Of a stretch of 64,000 nt of DNA, positions 41,026 through 50,045 are shown in pieces. The stretch is taken from contig NZ_BCWM01000007.1 in assembly GCF_001592205.1 (NCBI RefSeq), forward strand, positions 1-64,000, written 5' to 3'. The stretch is from Brevundimonas vesicularis NBRC 12165. Its GTDB lineage: Bacteria > Pseudomonadota > Alphaproteobacteria > Caulobacterales > Caulobacteraceae. Numbering within the stretch: the first letter of the stretch is position 1; each line of letters begins with the position of its first letter. The notes beneath the pieces were generated by a model. It was not told where the DNA came from and did no database searches. It worked only from the letters and a program-made list of their open reading frames with translations. The translations under genes were made by a program, and so were the position numbers.

Positions 41026-43644
41026 TCAGAACCGCTTGCTCAGGCCGATGCTGACCACCCGTCCGCGCGGATCGGCCACGACCGGGTCATAGCCCAGGGC
41101 GAACTGCGCCAGCGGCGGGGCCTTGTCGGCCACATTGACCACCCCGACCGACAGATCCAGGTCAGCGCCGATCGTGCGGCTGTAGAGCAGGTCGATCGTC
41201 GTCTGGCTGGCGATGCTGGCGTCGGTGATGCCGCTGCGGTCGTTGGCGTATCCGTCGGTATAGTGGACCAGGGCTGTCATCGCATTCGCCCCGCCACTCC
41301 AACCCAGGGCGAATTCCCCGCGATTGCGTGGCAGGGATCGGCCGATGTTGTTCAGGTTGGTCGAACCGACGCCCGACACTTTGGCGGCCGACGCGTCCAG
41401 CCGGATGTCATAGGCGTCCACATAGGTCCAGGTCGCCGAGGCCGTCGCCTCCCCGCCCCACAGACTGCGCCGATAGCGGGCCGACAGGTCAATCCCTTGG
41501 GTCTCGATGGACGAGGCGTTGACGAAATACAGCTGGACGAAGGTCAGGGCGCCGCTGGCCGAGCGGGTGATGCGGCTCTGGGCCTCCGTGCCGGTCCGCC
41601 CCGCCGCCGTGTCGGCCGCCGCCTGGTTGATGATGGCCTGGGCCGACTCCTTGACAACCTGATCGGCATAGTCGAACCGCCAGGCGTCCACGCCCAGTTC
41701 CAGCCCCTCGATCGGCGTCCAGACCGCGCCCAGGTTCAGGCTCTCGGACTTCTCGGGCTTCAGGTTGGCTCGGCCCGAGGTCAGGGTGTTGACGAAGACG
41801 AACGCACCCCGGTCGAACACTGACGGCTGCGACGCCTGCGCCCCCGACTGGGCATAGACCGACGGCGCCCGGAACCCCTGCCCCCACGACGCGCGCAGGG
41901 CCAGGGCGTCGTTGACGTCCCACCGGATCGCGGCCTTGGGGCTGAACCGGCCCTCGTTGCCGTCGTAGGATTCGTAGCGCCCGGCCAGTTGCGCCTCGAT
42001 CCGGTCGCCCAGATGGAGGCGGGCTTCGGCGAAGGCGGCCAAGGCTTCCTGATCGCCCTCGAAGTCCGGCGACACACCCGCCGTCAGCAGATCGCCCCGG
42101 TTCACCAGATCGCTCCAGTCGTGACGGAAGCCGCTGCGGCGATACTGGGCGCCCACGGCGACATCGACCGACCCGCCGTCCCAAGCCAGGGCCTCGCCGC
42201 TGGTCGAGGCGTCCGCCGTCGTCAGGGTCGCCGCGCCCCGCAGGCCGGTCGAGCCGATCAGGCTGTCGATCAGCGCGGCGCTGTTCGCCGTTCCGCTCCC
42301 CAGATAGGCGCTGCCGAACGGGTTGAAATACTGGCAGGCGCCGACGCCGGGCGTCCCCGTCGCGGGATTGCAGCCCGCCCCGCCCCGGCCATTCAGCGCA
42401 TTCTGCAAGGCGCTGCCGATGGTGTCGGGCTTGTCATAGGCGACGTGCTGGCGGCTGCCGGTCGCCGACAGGTTCCAGGTCCAGCCATTGCCGAAGCGGC
42501 CATCCAGCCCGGCCGCCACACGCCATGTGCGATAGTCGAACTCGGCCTGGGACGCGCCGGCCTCCGCCCCCAGCAGCCGCCCCCGGAACAGCACCGTCTC
42601 GCCGAACGGATTGTCGGGATGGCTCGCCGGCACGGTCAGCGACCGCGCCAGGATCGGCAGCGACGGCGACTGGCGCGCGATGGTGTTCGTCGCCGACCAC
42701 GCCCCTTGCAGCGACAGGATCATGTCGCCCACAGGCCGCCGGTAATCCGCGAACAGCTGCGTGCGCGTCTCCTCCGGGACCAGATCGAAGAAGTCCGAAT
42801 AGTCCAGCCGGCAGAAGGCGTCCGTGGGCGAGTTCAGATAGGCGCTGCCGAACGCCGGATTGCCGCACGCCGGATCGGGCGAAAAGCCATTGCGGCTGGG
42901 TCGGAAATAGGAACCCGGCTGGCCATAGCTGGTCACGGCCGTCCAGGCCGCGCGGCCATAGCGTTCGGCCTGGGTGAAGTCCCGCTCGTCCGACCCAAGG
43001 GCCGAGCGATGGAAATGCGAGGCCGCCAGCGTCAGCTCGCCGCCCAGCAGTTTGAACCCGCCGAGGGCCTCGATCACGCTCTCTTCCGACCCGTCGGCGA
43101 CGGCGTATTTGGCGCTGATCTCGGGACGGTCCACGCCCCGCCGGGTGATGAAGTTGACCACGCCCGCCACCGCGTCGGAGCCATAGACCGCCGAGGCGCC
43201 GTCCTTGACCACCTCGACCCGCTGAAGCGCGATCATCGGAACCAGCGAGTTGATGTCGACGAAGCCCGAGCCGTCCGTCGCCACCACGGCGCTGTTGGTC
43301 CAGCGCTGTCCGTCCACCAGGACCAGGGTCGAGCCGAGGCCGAGATTGCGCAGGTTGAACTGGGCCGTGCCCGAACTCTGCGGCTGGTTCAGTTGATCGA
43401 CCTGGGCCTCCGATCCCGAATTGGCCGTGACCAGCCGGACAAGTTGAGAGGCATCGGCGATCCCAGCGGCGGCCACCGTTTCGCGGGCCACGGTCTCTAC
43501 CGGGGCGATCCGCTCGCCGCCTGCGATGCGGGAGCCGGTGACGACCACATCGTCCACGCGCGACGCCTCCTGGGCCTGGGCGGCCGCAGCCGTCGCCAGC
43601 CAGACGATCGAGGCTGTCGTCATCAAGAAGTTGCGCTGCGTCAT
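41026..43644 (-). CDS. TonB-dependent outer-membrane receptor of the sugar regulon
   Basis: An 872-aa TBDR with a signal peptide (MTQRNFLMTTASIVWLATAA, cleavage near AQAQ), TonB-box-like VDDVVVTGSRI, a plug with FNLRNLGLGSTLVLVDGQRW and VEVVKDGASAVYGSDAVAGVVNF, and a barrel ending GLSKRF with terminal Phe. GGGGGAG precedes ATG 43644. It is divergent from the ABC ATPase gene; a LacI-type palindrome lies between them, 122 bp upstream of this start. It therefore probably imports a glycan handled by the 43.8-57 kb locus. The subclass differs from the large carboxypeptidase-regulatory-like TBDR at 52864. Confidence 0.92.
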   Translation of the reverse strand: MTQRNFLMTTASIVWLATAAAAQAQEASRVDDVVVTGSRIAGGERIAPVETVARETVAAAGIADASQLVRLVTANSGSEAQVDQLNQPQSSGTAQFNLRNLGLGSTLVLVDGQRWTNSAVVATDGSGFVDINSLVPMIALQRVEVVKDGASAVYGSDAVAGVVNFITRRGVDRPEISAKYAVADGSEESVIEALGGFKLLGGELTLAASHFHRSALGSDERDFTQAERYGRAAWTAVTSYGQPGSYFRPSRNGFSPDPACGNPAFGSAYLNSPTDAFCRLDYSDFFDLVPEETRTQLFADYRRPVGDMILSLQGAWSATNTIARQSPSLPILARSLTVPASHPDNPFGETVLFRGRLLGAEAGASQAEFDYRTWRVAAGLDGRFGNGWTWNLSATGSRQHVAYDKPDTIGSALQNALNGRGGAGCNPATGTPGVGACQYFNPFGSAYLGSGTANSAALIDSLIGSTGLRGAATLTTADASTSGEALAWDGGSVDVAVGAQYRRSGFRHDWSDLVNRGDLLTAGVSPDFEGDQEALAAFAEARLHLGDRIEAQLAGRYESYDGNEGRFSPKAAIRWDVNDALALRASWGQGFRAPSVYAQSGAQASQPSVFDRGAFVFVNTLTSGRANLKPEKSESLNLGAVWTPIEGLELGVDAWRFDYADQVVKESAQAIINQAAADTAAGRTGTEAQSRITRSASGALTFVQLYFVNASSIETQGIDLSARYRRSLWGGEATASATWTYVDAYDIRLDASAAKVSGVGSTNLNNIGRSLPRNRGEFALGWSGGANAMTALVHYTDGYANDRSGITDASIASQTTIDLLYSRTIGADLDLSVGVVNVADKAPPLAQFALGYDPVVADPRGRVVSIGLSKRF

Positions 43645-43766
43645 TCGGATACTCCCCCCGCGATTGGCAGCGGGCTTCTATCCAGCACTTCGTTTTTGCG
43701 AAAGCCCAATTTTGCAGATTTGCAATTTCAGTTGGCGGCGAGACATCGTGCGCCATTGATCCCGCC

Positions 43767-43782
43767 ATGTAACCGGTTACGG
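43767..43782. promoter_or_regulatory. LacI-type operator between TBDR and ABC ATPase genes
   Basis: ATGTAACCGGTTACGG contains a perfect 12-bp palindrome GTAACCGGTTAC with central CG, the classic LacI/GalR-type operator form. It shares the half-site ATGTAA and the right core GGTTAC with the operator upstream of the lacI gene at 57120. It lies 38 bp upstream of the ATPase start and 122 bp upstream of the divergent TBDR start. A TTGATC (43756-43761) could be a -35 for the ATPase, with the operator covering the -10 region. Confidence 0.75.
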
Positions 43783-43819
43783 TGCGACAAAACAGAAACG
43801 GTTCAGGGAAGCAGGAAGC

Positions 43820-44908
43820 ATGGCGAACGTCCGTCTGGTCGACGTGAAAAAGGGGTTCGGCGCCGTCGAGGTGCTGAAGGGCGTCGATCTCGAGATTGCC
43901 GACGGCGAGTTCGTGGTCTTCGTCGGCCCGTCGGGCTGCGGCAAGTCCACCCTGCTGCGCACCATCGCCGGCCTGGAAGAGGCGACGACGGGCCAGGTTC
44001 TGATCGGCGACCGCGTGGTCAACGATCTGTCGCCCTCCGACCGCGGCATCGCCATGGTGTTCCAGTCCTATGCCCTCTACCCGCACATGACGGCCTATGA
44101 GAACATGGCCTTCGGCCTGAAGCTGGCCAAGACGGACAAGGGCGAGATCGACCAACGCGTGCGCGCCGCCGCCGAGGCGCTCAGCATCACCGACTATCTG
44201 GATCGCAAGCCCAAGGCCATGTCGGGCGGTCAGCGCCAGCGCGTCGCCATCGGCCGCGCCATCGTGCGCGAGCCCGAGGTCTTCCTGTTCGACGAACCCC
44301 TGTCGAACCTGGACGCCGCCCTGCGGGTGCGGATGCGCTACGAGTTCGCGCGGCTGCACGCCGAACTGAAGACCACCATGATCTACGTCACCCACGACCA
44401 GGTAGAGGCCATGACCCTGGCCGACCGGATCGTGGTGCTGAAAGGTGGGCGGATCGAGCAGGTCGGTGCGCCCATGGAGCTGTACGAACACCCGGCCAAT
44501 CTGTTCGTCGCCGGCTTCATCGGCAGTCCCAAGATGAACCTGCTAAAAGTAGAAATCGTCGAGGCGTCTGCCACCGGCGCGACGGTGAAGACGACGGCCG
44601 GCGAGACGATCCGCGTCGCCGTGGATACGGCCTCGGCCAAGCCGGGCGATGCCGTCACCCTGGGCGTCCGTCCCGAGCATCTGACCACGACCGGCGACGG
44701 CGATGCGCTGACCGCCGAGGTCATGTTCGTGGAAACCCTGGGTGCGACGACCATGGCGCACCTGAAGCATCCAGCGTCCGAAGACACGCTGACGGTTCAG
44801 CTGGCGGCTGAACTCCGCGCCAAGGCGGGCGAGCGCCTGACGCTGCACGTCCCCGCGAAACAAGCGCATCTGTTCGACGCGGCCGGTAAGGCGTTCCAGA
44901 GGCTCTGA
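43820..44908 (+). CDS. ABC sugar transporter ATPase (UgpC/MalK type)
   Basis: A 362-aa CUT1-family ATPase. Walker A is GPSGCGKST at residues 36-44, Q-loop [10 protein letters not shown] near 82, signature [14 protein letters not shown] near 134, Walker [12 protein letters not shown] near 155, and H-loop [12 protein letters not shown]-terminal TOBE/MalK regulatory domain (about 240-362) contains GVRPEHL. Such ATPases are often shared among several sugar ABC importers. No other ATPase is present in the locus, so it probably energises the permeases at 48301-50045, although it is encoded beyond the far end on the opposite strand. GGAAGCAGGAAGC precedes the ATG. Confidence 0.93.
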   Translation: MANVRLVDVKKGFGAVEVLKGVDLEIADGEFVVFVGPSGCGKSTLLRTIAGLEEATTGQVLIGDRVVNDLSPSDRGIAMVFQSYALYPHMTAYENMAFGLKLAKTDKGEIDQRVRAAAEALSITDYLDRKPKAMSGGQRQRVAIGRAIVREPEVFLFDEPLSNLDAALRVRMRYEFARLHAELKTTMIYVTHDQVEAMTLADRIVVLKGGRIEQVGAPMELYEHPANLFVAGFIGSPKMNLLKVEIVEASATGATVKTTAGETIRVAVDTASAKPGDAVTLGVRPEHLTTTGDGDALTAEVMFVETLGATTMAHLKHPASEDTLTVQLAAELRAKAGERLTLHVPAKQAHLFDAAGKAFQRL

Positions 44909-44909
44909 T

Positions 44910-45055
44910 CCCTCTCCCATTGGGAGAGGGCTTGAGCGCACGAGAGCGTTAGCGATCGTCCTTCGCGCGAAAGGGTGAGGGTCTGATGGTGCGACCTAGC
45001 CTACCGGCCGCCCCTCATCCGGCCTTTCGAGCCACCTTCTCCCAAGGGGAGAAGG
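44910..45055. repeat. Intergenic element with two purine/pyrimidine palindromes
   Basis: Between two convergent genes lie CCCTCTCCCA/TGGGAGAGGG (44910-44919, 44921-44930) and CCTTCTCCC/GGGAGAAGG (45035-45055), separated by sequence containing GCGAAAGGGTGAGGG and CCCTCATCC. This layout resembles mobile intergenic repeat units dispersed in many high-GC proteobacteria. Either hairpin could terminate transcription, though T-tracts are missing. I cannot count copies elsewhere in the genome. Confidence 0.5.
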
Positions 45056-45066
45056 GACGCAGGTGG

Positions 45067-48000
45067 TCAGCGCAGTTCCACCCGCCGCGTCCCCGCCGGA
45101 ATGAGCAACTCGTCGCCCGACCACGTCGCCGCACGACCGTCGATCCGTGCCTGCTCCGGCCGCCCCTGCCCGGCCGGCCATTGCAGCACGAACCCACCCG
45201 GCGGCGTCGCTTCACCGCTCAAAGTCAGCACATAGCCCTGTCGCTCCTTGCGATAGCCATAGGTCAGCGGCCCATAGGCGGTGCGCAGATTCCGCACTCC
45301 GACGCCTTCTTCCGTATCCAGCCACGCCTCCGGCACGCCCGCCGCCAGCACCAGGGCGTGATCGCGGTCCCGCTCATAGGCGAACAGATCGAGCGCCGAG
45401 CGGATATAGTCCGAGCTGATCCAGGCGTGCGGCATGTCGCCGATAAAGCGTGGCTCGCGCTTTTCGCGGCCCACGACCTCGGCCCATCCGTTCCAGGCCT
45501 CGGGCCGGCGGTCGGCCATCAGGAAGTCCAGCACATCCAGCGCCCGGTCTTTCTGACCCAGCCGCACATAGGCGCCGACCAGCCGCCATTCGTAGGGGGT
45601 GTAGTCCTTCCACGCCGTGCGGTTGGTCACACGGTTCTGGAAGTTTTCCCAGTAGCGATCAAAGGTTCGCGCCATAAGCTCGGGCGGCAGATTATCCTGT
45701 TCGCCCGCTGGCGACAGGGCGATGGTGGTTGAGGTGGCGTCGAAATCGCCCCGGTCGGCCGCCCCGGCGATCCAGTCGATGCCGTGATGGGCCGCCGTCG
45801 CCGTGATCGACGCCCGGATGTCGGCGGCGAACTGATCCCGCGCTGCCGCGTAGCGGGCCGCAGCCTCTACATCGTTCAGGGTCTCGGCGATGTAGACCGC
45901 GTCCTTGTAGCCCAGCAGGCCCCAGAAATCGTCCCAATAGGAATAGGCCGCCTTGTCCGAATAGCCCTCGTGGCTGATCGTCGGCGGCAGCAGGCCATAT
46001 AGGTGACGCTGGTCCGGCGCCTGGAAGGCCGCCGTCCGGGTCGAGGCGCGCAGCTCGTCCATATAGGCGATCGCCTTTTGCACCTGCGGCCAGACCTGGC
46101 GCAGCAGGGCGTCGTCCCTAGTGTAACGGTAGGTCTCGGCGGCCAGAAAGACGAACTCGCCGTGGCTGTCGTTCTCGGGCACCGGATCGGCGCCGCGCGC
46201 ATCGACGCAGCACGGGACCTTTCCGTTCTCGAACACATAGGGGGCGTACCAGCGCAGATAGTCGGCGGAATGCTCGGCCATGCCCAGCCGGTTCAGCCCC
46301 TCGGCCATCATGGCCCCGTCGCGGATCCAGGAGCGGTTGTAGCTGCGGGTTCCCGGCTGAAGGATCGGCCCCTGACGCGACATCAGCATATGGGACAGCG
46401 AAGATTTCAGCGCGTCCTCGATCCGCTGGGCGGCGGGCGGCAGGGTCAGGTCCACCCGATCCAGTTTCGCGCGCCATTCGGCCGCCAGCCGGGTCTCGAC
46501 CGCCTTCAGCACAGCCGCCGCCTGCCCCACGGGCTCGGGCGCCAAGGCGTCGCCGGATAGCTGCGACACCCAGCCGACCGTGCGCGTCTCTCCGGGTTGC
46601 AGCGTCACCTCGTAGGTCAGGGCGCCGGCGGCCAGACCCGTGGCGTCGGTCGTCGCCATGACCTCGCCCGCAGGTCGCCGCGCGGATGGCAGGATCAGGG
46701 ACTGCGGATCGCTGCCGGCGTCGAAGGTCGCCAGCGCGACCTGATCCGGTGCCGCCAACGGCTGCACCCGCACCGTGTCGTTCAGATTCAGTTCGGCGCC
46801 GTCCCAGCCGATCGTCTCCACCGGGCTGACGCCGCCGGGAATGGCGAGGAACTGACGCGGCGCATTGACCTGCATGGGGCGTGCGGCCAGGGCCAGGGTC
46901 AGGGTGCGCGGCCGGCTGGAGGTGTTGGTCAGGTCGTAACGGGCCCACAGCTGCGCCTGATCGGGCGGCCCGTCGGCGAAGCTGGTGATCTTCAGCGTCC
47001 AGTCGTCGGCGGTCCAGGTCACGGACGGGATGGGCAGGTCGCCGTCCTTCAGCCCTTGTTCGATATTGACGTCGGCCCAGGTGATCAGCCGCCCGTTATC
47101 GACGACGAACGGCTCGATGCTGGGTCCGGCGCGGCGCAGTTCGATGGCGCCGTCCTCGCCGATCAGGCCGCTCTCGCCGCCCCCATCGACCCCGACCAGG
47201 GTCCAGTAGGACTGCTCGCCGGAGAAGCCGCGCGGATAAAGGCCGCGGCGGTTTTCCTTGGTGACAGCTTCCAGAAAAACCGTGGGGTCCGCGCCGAACG
47301 TCAGCGGTTCGACCTCGATCTCGTTCAGCGCGTAGGTCGTGGCCTGGGCCGCGCCCAGCCGCTGGCCCGCGCCGGACGAGCCGACCACATCGGAGGCAGG
47401 AACGGGCTTCAGCGGCTTAAGTCTCAGCCAGCGCGCCGTCGCCTCGGGCGTCCTCAGCCAGTCGACGCCGCCGTTGCCGCTCGTGACCGTCGCCAGTTCG
47501 CGCCAGTCGCGCCCGTCGATCGAGGCCGAAACGCGATAGTCGCTCGCCGCGCCCCGCTCGCCCCAGCGCAGGGTCAGGCCGCCGAACTCGCGCTCGTAGC
47601 CCAGGTCCAATGTCAGGGCCGACGCCTCCCCCACCGGCGGGGTCCAGGCGGTTTTCGGGTCGAGATCGACGGCGTTGGCGGCGGTCGAGTTCGTCTGCCC
47701 ATCGCTGGCGATCGGTTGGGGCGGGACCAGCGGATCGACCGGCAGGGCGCGCAGGGTCAGTTGGTCGATCTCGACCGAGCCCTTGCCGCCCTCGGCCGCG
47801 ACCACGACGAATTCGACCCGCTCGGCGCGACGCAGGATGGTTTCGGGGCTTGGTCCCCAGGCTTTGGAGACCTGACGGCGTTTGATGACAAACTTGGTCC
47901 AGCCGTCGGAAAAGTCGTAGCGCGCCGTCTGCTTCCACCAGACATTGTCGGCCGAGGCGTCGGTCAGCTTGACCTCGAAGGTATTGGTCGGCCCGGCGCC

Positions 48001-48282
48001 CCTCACCCAGAAGCTGATCTCGTAGTTCTCGGGCAGGTCGAACGGCAGCGGGCGGCTGAGCACCGCATAGCCCGCCTTGCCGTCGAAATCGTAATCGAGC
48101 CGCACGGCTCGACCGTCATGGCCGGCGACGGCGGAGACGGCGGCGTGAACGTCGGTCGAGGCGCTGGCTTCCCACCGCGCCGCGTCGTCCATGCTGTCGA
48201 GAACGCGCGTTTCCTGGGCGATGGCGGGCGCGGCCAGAGCGAGGGTCAGGACCGAGGCGGCGGCCAGCAGGAGATTACGCAT
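45067..48282 (-). CDS. Large exported multidomain glycoside-hydrolase-like protein (six-hairpin type)
   Basis: A 1071-aa protein with signal peptide MRNLLLAAASVLTLALAAPA (cleavage near AIAQ). Residues ~25-185 look like a beta-sandwich carbohydrate-binding domain (YEISFWVRGAGPTNTFEVKL, SVEIDQLTLRAL). Residues ~190-320 resemble an F5/8 type C (discoidin) domain (LTLDLGYEREFGGLTLRWGE). A beta-rich middle follows. The C-terminal ~430 residues have an (alpha/alpha)6 barrel pattern with SYNRSWIRDGAMMAEGLNRL near residue 655 and NDSHGEFVFLAAETYRY; Asp and Glu in these are candidate catalytic acids. Last gene of the lacI-TBDR-GH-ABC series, 18 bp after a permease. Specificity unknown; an exo-acting enzyme on oligosaccharides is my inference. 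Confidence 0.75.
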   Translation of the reverse strand: MRNLLLAAASVLTLALAAPAIAQETRVLDSMDDAARWEASASTDVHAAVSAVAGHDGRAVRLDYDFDGKAGYAVLSRPLPFDLPENYEISFWVRGAGPTNTFEVKLTDASADNVWWKQTARYDFSDGWTKFVIKRRQVSKAWGPSPETILRRAERVEFVVVAAEGGKGSVEIDQLTLRALPVDPLVPPQPIASDGQTNSTAANAVDLDPKTAWTPPVGEASALTLDLGYEREFGGLTLRWGERGAASDYRVSASIDGRDWRELATVTSGNGGVDWLRTPEATARWLRLKPLKPVPASDVVGSSGAGQRLGAAQATTYALNEIEVEPLTFGADPTVFLEAVTKENRRGLYPRGFSGEQSYWTLVGVDGGGESGLIGEDGAIELRRAGPSIEPFVVDNGRLITWADVNIEQGLKDGDLPIPSVTWTADDWTLKITSFADGPPDQAQLWARYDLTNTSSRPRTLTLALAARPMQVNAPRQFLAIPGGVSPVETIGWDGAELNLNDTVRVQPLAAPDQVALATFDAGSDPQSLILPSARRPAGEVMATTDATGLAAGALTYEVTLQPGETRTVGWVSQLSGDALAPEPVGQAAAVLKAVETRLAAEWRAKLDRVDLTLPPAAQRIEDALKSSLSHMLMSRQGPILQPGTRSYNRSWIRDGAMMAEGLNRLGMAEHSADYLRWYAPYVFENGKVPCCVDARGADPVPENDSHGEFVFLAAETYRYTRDDALLRQVWPQVQKAIAYMDELRASTRTAAFQAPDQRHLYGLLPPTISHEGYSDKAAYSYWDDFWGLLGYKDAVYIAETLNDVEAAARYAAARDQFAADIRASITATAAHHGIDWIAGAADRGDFDATSTTIALSPAGEQDNLPPELMARTFDRYWENFQNRVTNRTAWKDYTPYEWRLVGAYVRLGQKDRALDVLDFLMADRRPEAWNGWAEVVGREKREPRFIGDMPHAWISSDYIRSALDLFAYERDRDHALVLAAGVPEAWLDTEEGVGVRNLRTAYGPLTYGYRKERQGYVLTLSGEATPPGGFVLQWPAGQGRPEQARIDGRAATWSGDELLIPAGTRRVELR

Positions 48283-48300
48283 CGAAACTCGCAGTTCTGG

Positions 48301-49116
48301 TCAGCCCTTCACGCTGCCCGCGAGCATGCCGCGGATGTAGTAGCGTTGCAGGGCGAGGAAGAGGATCAGCACGGGCGCGACCGTGACGACGGCGCCGGCC
48401 ATCATCAGTTCGATGTCCTGCACATGCTCGCGCGACAGGGCCGCCAAGGCGACCGGCAGGGTGTAGTTCGACTGGTCCGTTAGGATGATCAACGGCCACA
48501 GGAAGTCGTTCCAACTGCCCAGGAAGACGAACAGGCCCAGGGTCACGATGATCGGCTGCAAGGTCGGCAGGACGACGCGGCGGAATATCTGGCCCTCGCT
48601 GGCGCCGTCGATGCGGGCCGCCTCCAACATCTCGTCGGGAATGCTCAGCGCATACTGGCGCACCAGGAACAGGCCGAAGATGGACGCCAGCCACGGCACC
48701 AGGGCGCCGGCGTAGGTATTCACCAGGCCCATCGACTTCAGCATCAGGAACAGCGGCAGGGTGCCGATCTGGGCGGGCACCACCAGGGCGGCGACCAGGA
48801 ACTGGAACAGCCGCTCGCGCCCGGCGAACTTCAGCTTGGCGAAGGCGTAGCCGGCCGGAACCGTGAACCCCAGCGCCAGGATCGTCGCCAAGGTCGCAAG
48901 GGCGAAGCTGTTCCACAGATACCGCCCCATACCCTGATTCAGGAACAGATCCCGATAATGCTCCAGCGTCCAATGCGAAGGCAGCAGCGGCGGCGGGAAG
49001 ACCGCCGCCTCGCCGGTCGCCATGAAGCTGACCGACACCATCCAGACCAATGGGAACAGGACGATGATGGCGATGAGGCCGACGGCCAGATTGAGCAGGA
49101 TCGCGCGGAGTTTCAC
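48301..49116 (-). CDS. ABC sugar transporter permease 2 (CUT1, MalG-like)
   Basis: A 271-aa permease with six predicted helices. The N-terminus FPLVWMVSVSFMATGEAA and the EAA loop EAARIDGASEGQIFRRVVLP (near residue 183) are typical of MalG-type subunits. GTG 49116 overlaps the stop of the first permease (GTGA), so translation is coupled; upstream residues of the open frame show no homology. Works with permease 1, the binding lipoprotein and probably the ATPase at 43820. Confidence 0.92.
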   Translation of the reverse strand: MKLRAILLNLAVGLIAIIVLFPLVWMVSVSFMATGEAAVFPPPLLPSHWTLEHYRDLFLNQGMGRYLWNSFALATLATILALGFTVPAGYAFAKLKFAGRERLFQFLVAALVVPAQIGTLPLFLMLKSMGLVNTYAGALVPWLASIFGLFLVRQYALSIPDEMLEAARIDGASEGQIFRRVVLPTLQPIIVTLGLFVFLGSWNDFLWPLIILTDQSNYTLPVALAALSREHVQDIELMMAGAVVTVAPVLILFLALQRYYIRGMLAGSVKG

Positions 49117-50045
49117 TGATACGCCCCCACCCGCTTGGCGACCGCCAGCTGGACCAGGGTAATCGCGAGGATACAAAGGAACAGGATGAAGGCGACGGCG
49201 CTGGCGGAGCCCAGGTTCCACCATTTGAAGCCCTCTTCGTACATGAAGTAGAGCACCGTCACCGTGCTCTGGGCCGGTCCGCCCTGCGTCATCACATAGG
49301 GTTCGGCGAACAGCTGGAAGAAGCTGGCGACCGAGATGATCGAGACCAGCAGCATGGTTGGCGCGATGGCCGGAAGGGTCACATGGCGGAACTGCTTCCA
49401 TGGGCCGGCGCCGTCGATGCGCGCGGCTTCATACAGGTCGTCCGGCACGGTCTGAAGCACCGCCAGGAAGATCAGCATATTGTATCCGAAGATCTTCCAG
49501 ACCACGAACATCAGGATCGCCGGAATGGAGGTCGATGGGTCGCCCAGCCAATCCACGGCCGGCAGGCCGAGACTCTCCAGCCCCCAGTTGATGACGCCGT
49601 AGCGGGTGTGCAGGAGATAGCGCCACACCACGGCCGTCGCGACCAGTGTGGTGACATAGGGGGCGAAGAACATCACCCGCCAGATCGGCCGCCACTTCAC
49701 GACCCGCGCGTTCAAAATCACCGCCGCCGCCAGGGACGCGGCGATGGACAGGGGCACGCCGAGGACGGCGAAGGTCAAGGTGTTCTTCATCGCCCCCCAA
49801 AACAGGGGATTGGTCAGAAGCCGCTCATAGTTCTGCAGGCCGACGAAACGCAGATTGTCCAGGTTCGCCAGGGCGTAGATATCGAAGTCGGTCAGGCTGA
49901 GCAGCAGGGCCGCGATCACCGGAATGGCGAAGAACAGACCGATGGCGATCATGGCCGGAGCGACGAAGGCCCAGGCGGCGCGTTCGCGTGCGCCGCGTCC
50001 CCGCGACGGCCTGACCTTAGCCAATGTCGGATCGACGACGGTCAT
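49113..50045 (-). CDS. ABC sugar transporter permease 1 (CUT1, MalF-like)
   Basis: A 310-aa permease with six helices. WAFVAPAMIAIGLFFAIPVI forms helix 1, a periplasmic loop follows (FDIYALANLDNLRFVGLQNY), and the EAA loop EAARIDGAGPWKQFRHVTLP lies near residue 212. EPYVMTQGGP is characteristic of this family. Start ATG 50045 overlaps the solute-binding-protein stop (ATGA). Imports an oligosaccharide through the inner membrane. Substrate is inferred only from the neighbouring GH144-like enzyme. Confidence 0.92.
   Translation of the reverse strand: MTVVDPTLAKVRPSRGRGARERAAWAFVAPAMIAIGLFFAIPVIAALLLSLTDFDIYALANLDNLRFVGLQNYERLLTNPLFWGAMKNTLTFAVLGVPLSIAASLAAAVILNARVVKWRPIWRVMFFAPYVTTLVATAVVWRYLLHTRYGVINWGLESLGLPAVDWLGDPSTSIPAILMFVVWKIFGYNMLIFLAVLQTVPDDLYEAARIDGAGPWKQFRHVTLPAIAPTMLLVSIISVASFFQLFAEPYVMTQGGPAQSTVTVLYFMYEEGFKWWNLGSASAVAFILFLCILAITLVQLAVAKRVGAYQ

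Noticed and set aside
41989..44100. Plus-strand frame covering the TBDR antisense and entering the ATPase gene
   Set aside because: It uses the wrong frame relative to the ATPase, whose motifs are complete in the frame from 43820.
46597..48483. Long plus-strand frame antisense to the large glycosidase-like gene
   Set aside because: No homology or ribosome site; composition matches shadow frames opposite a GC3-rich gene.
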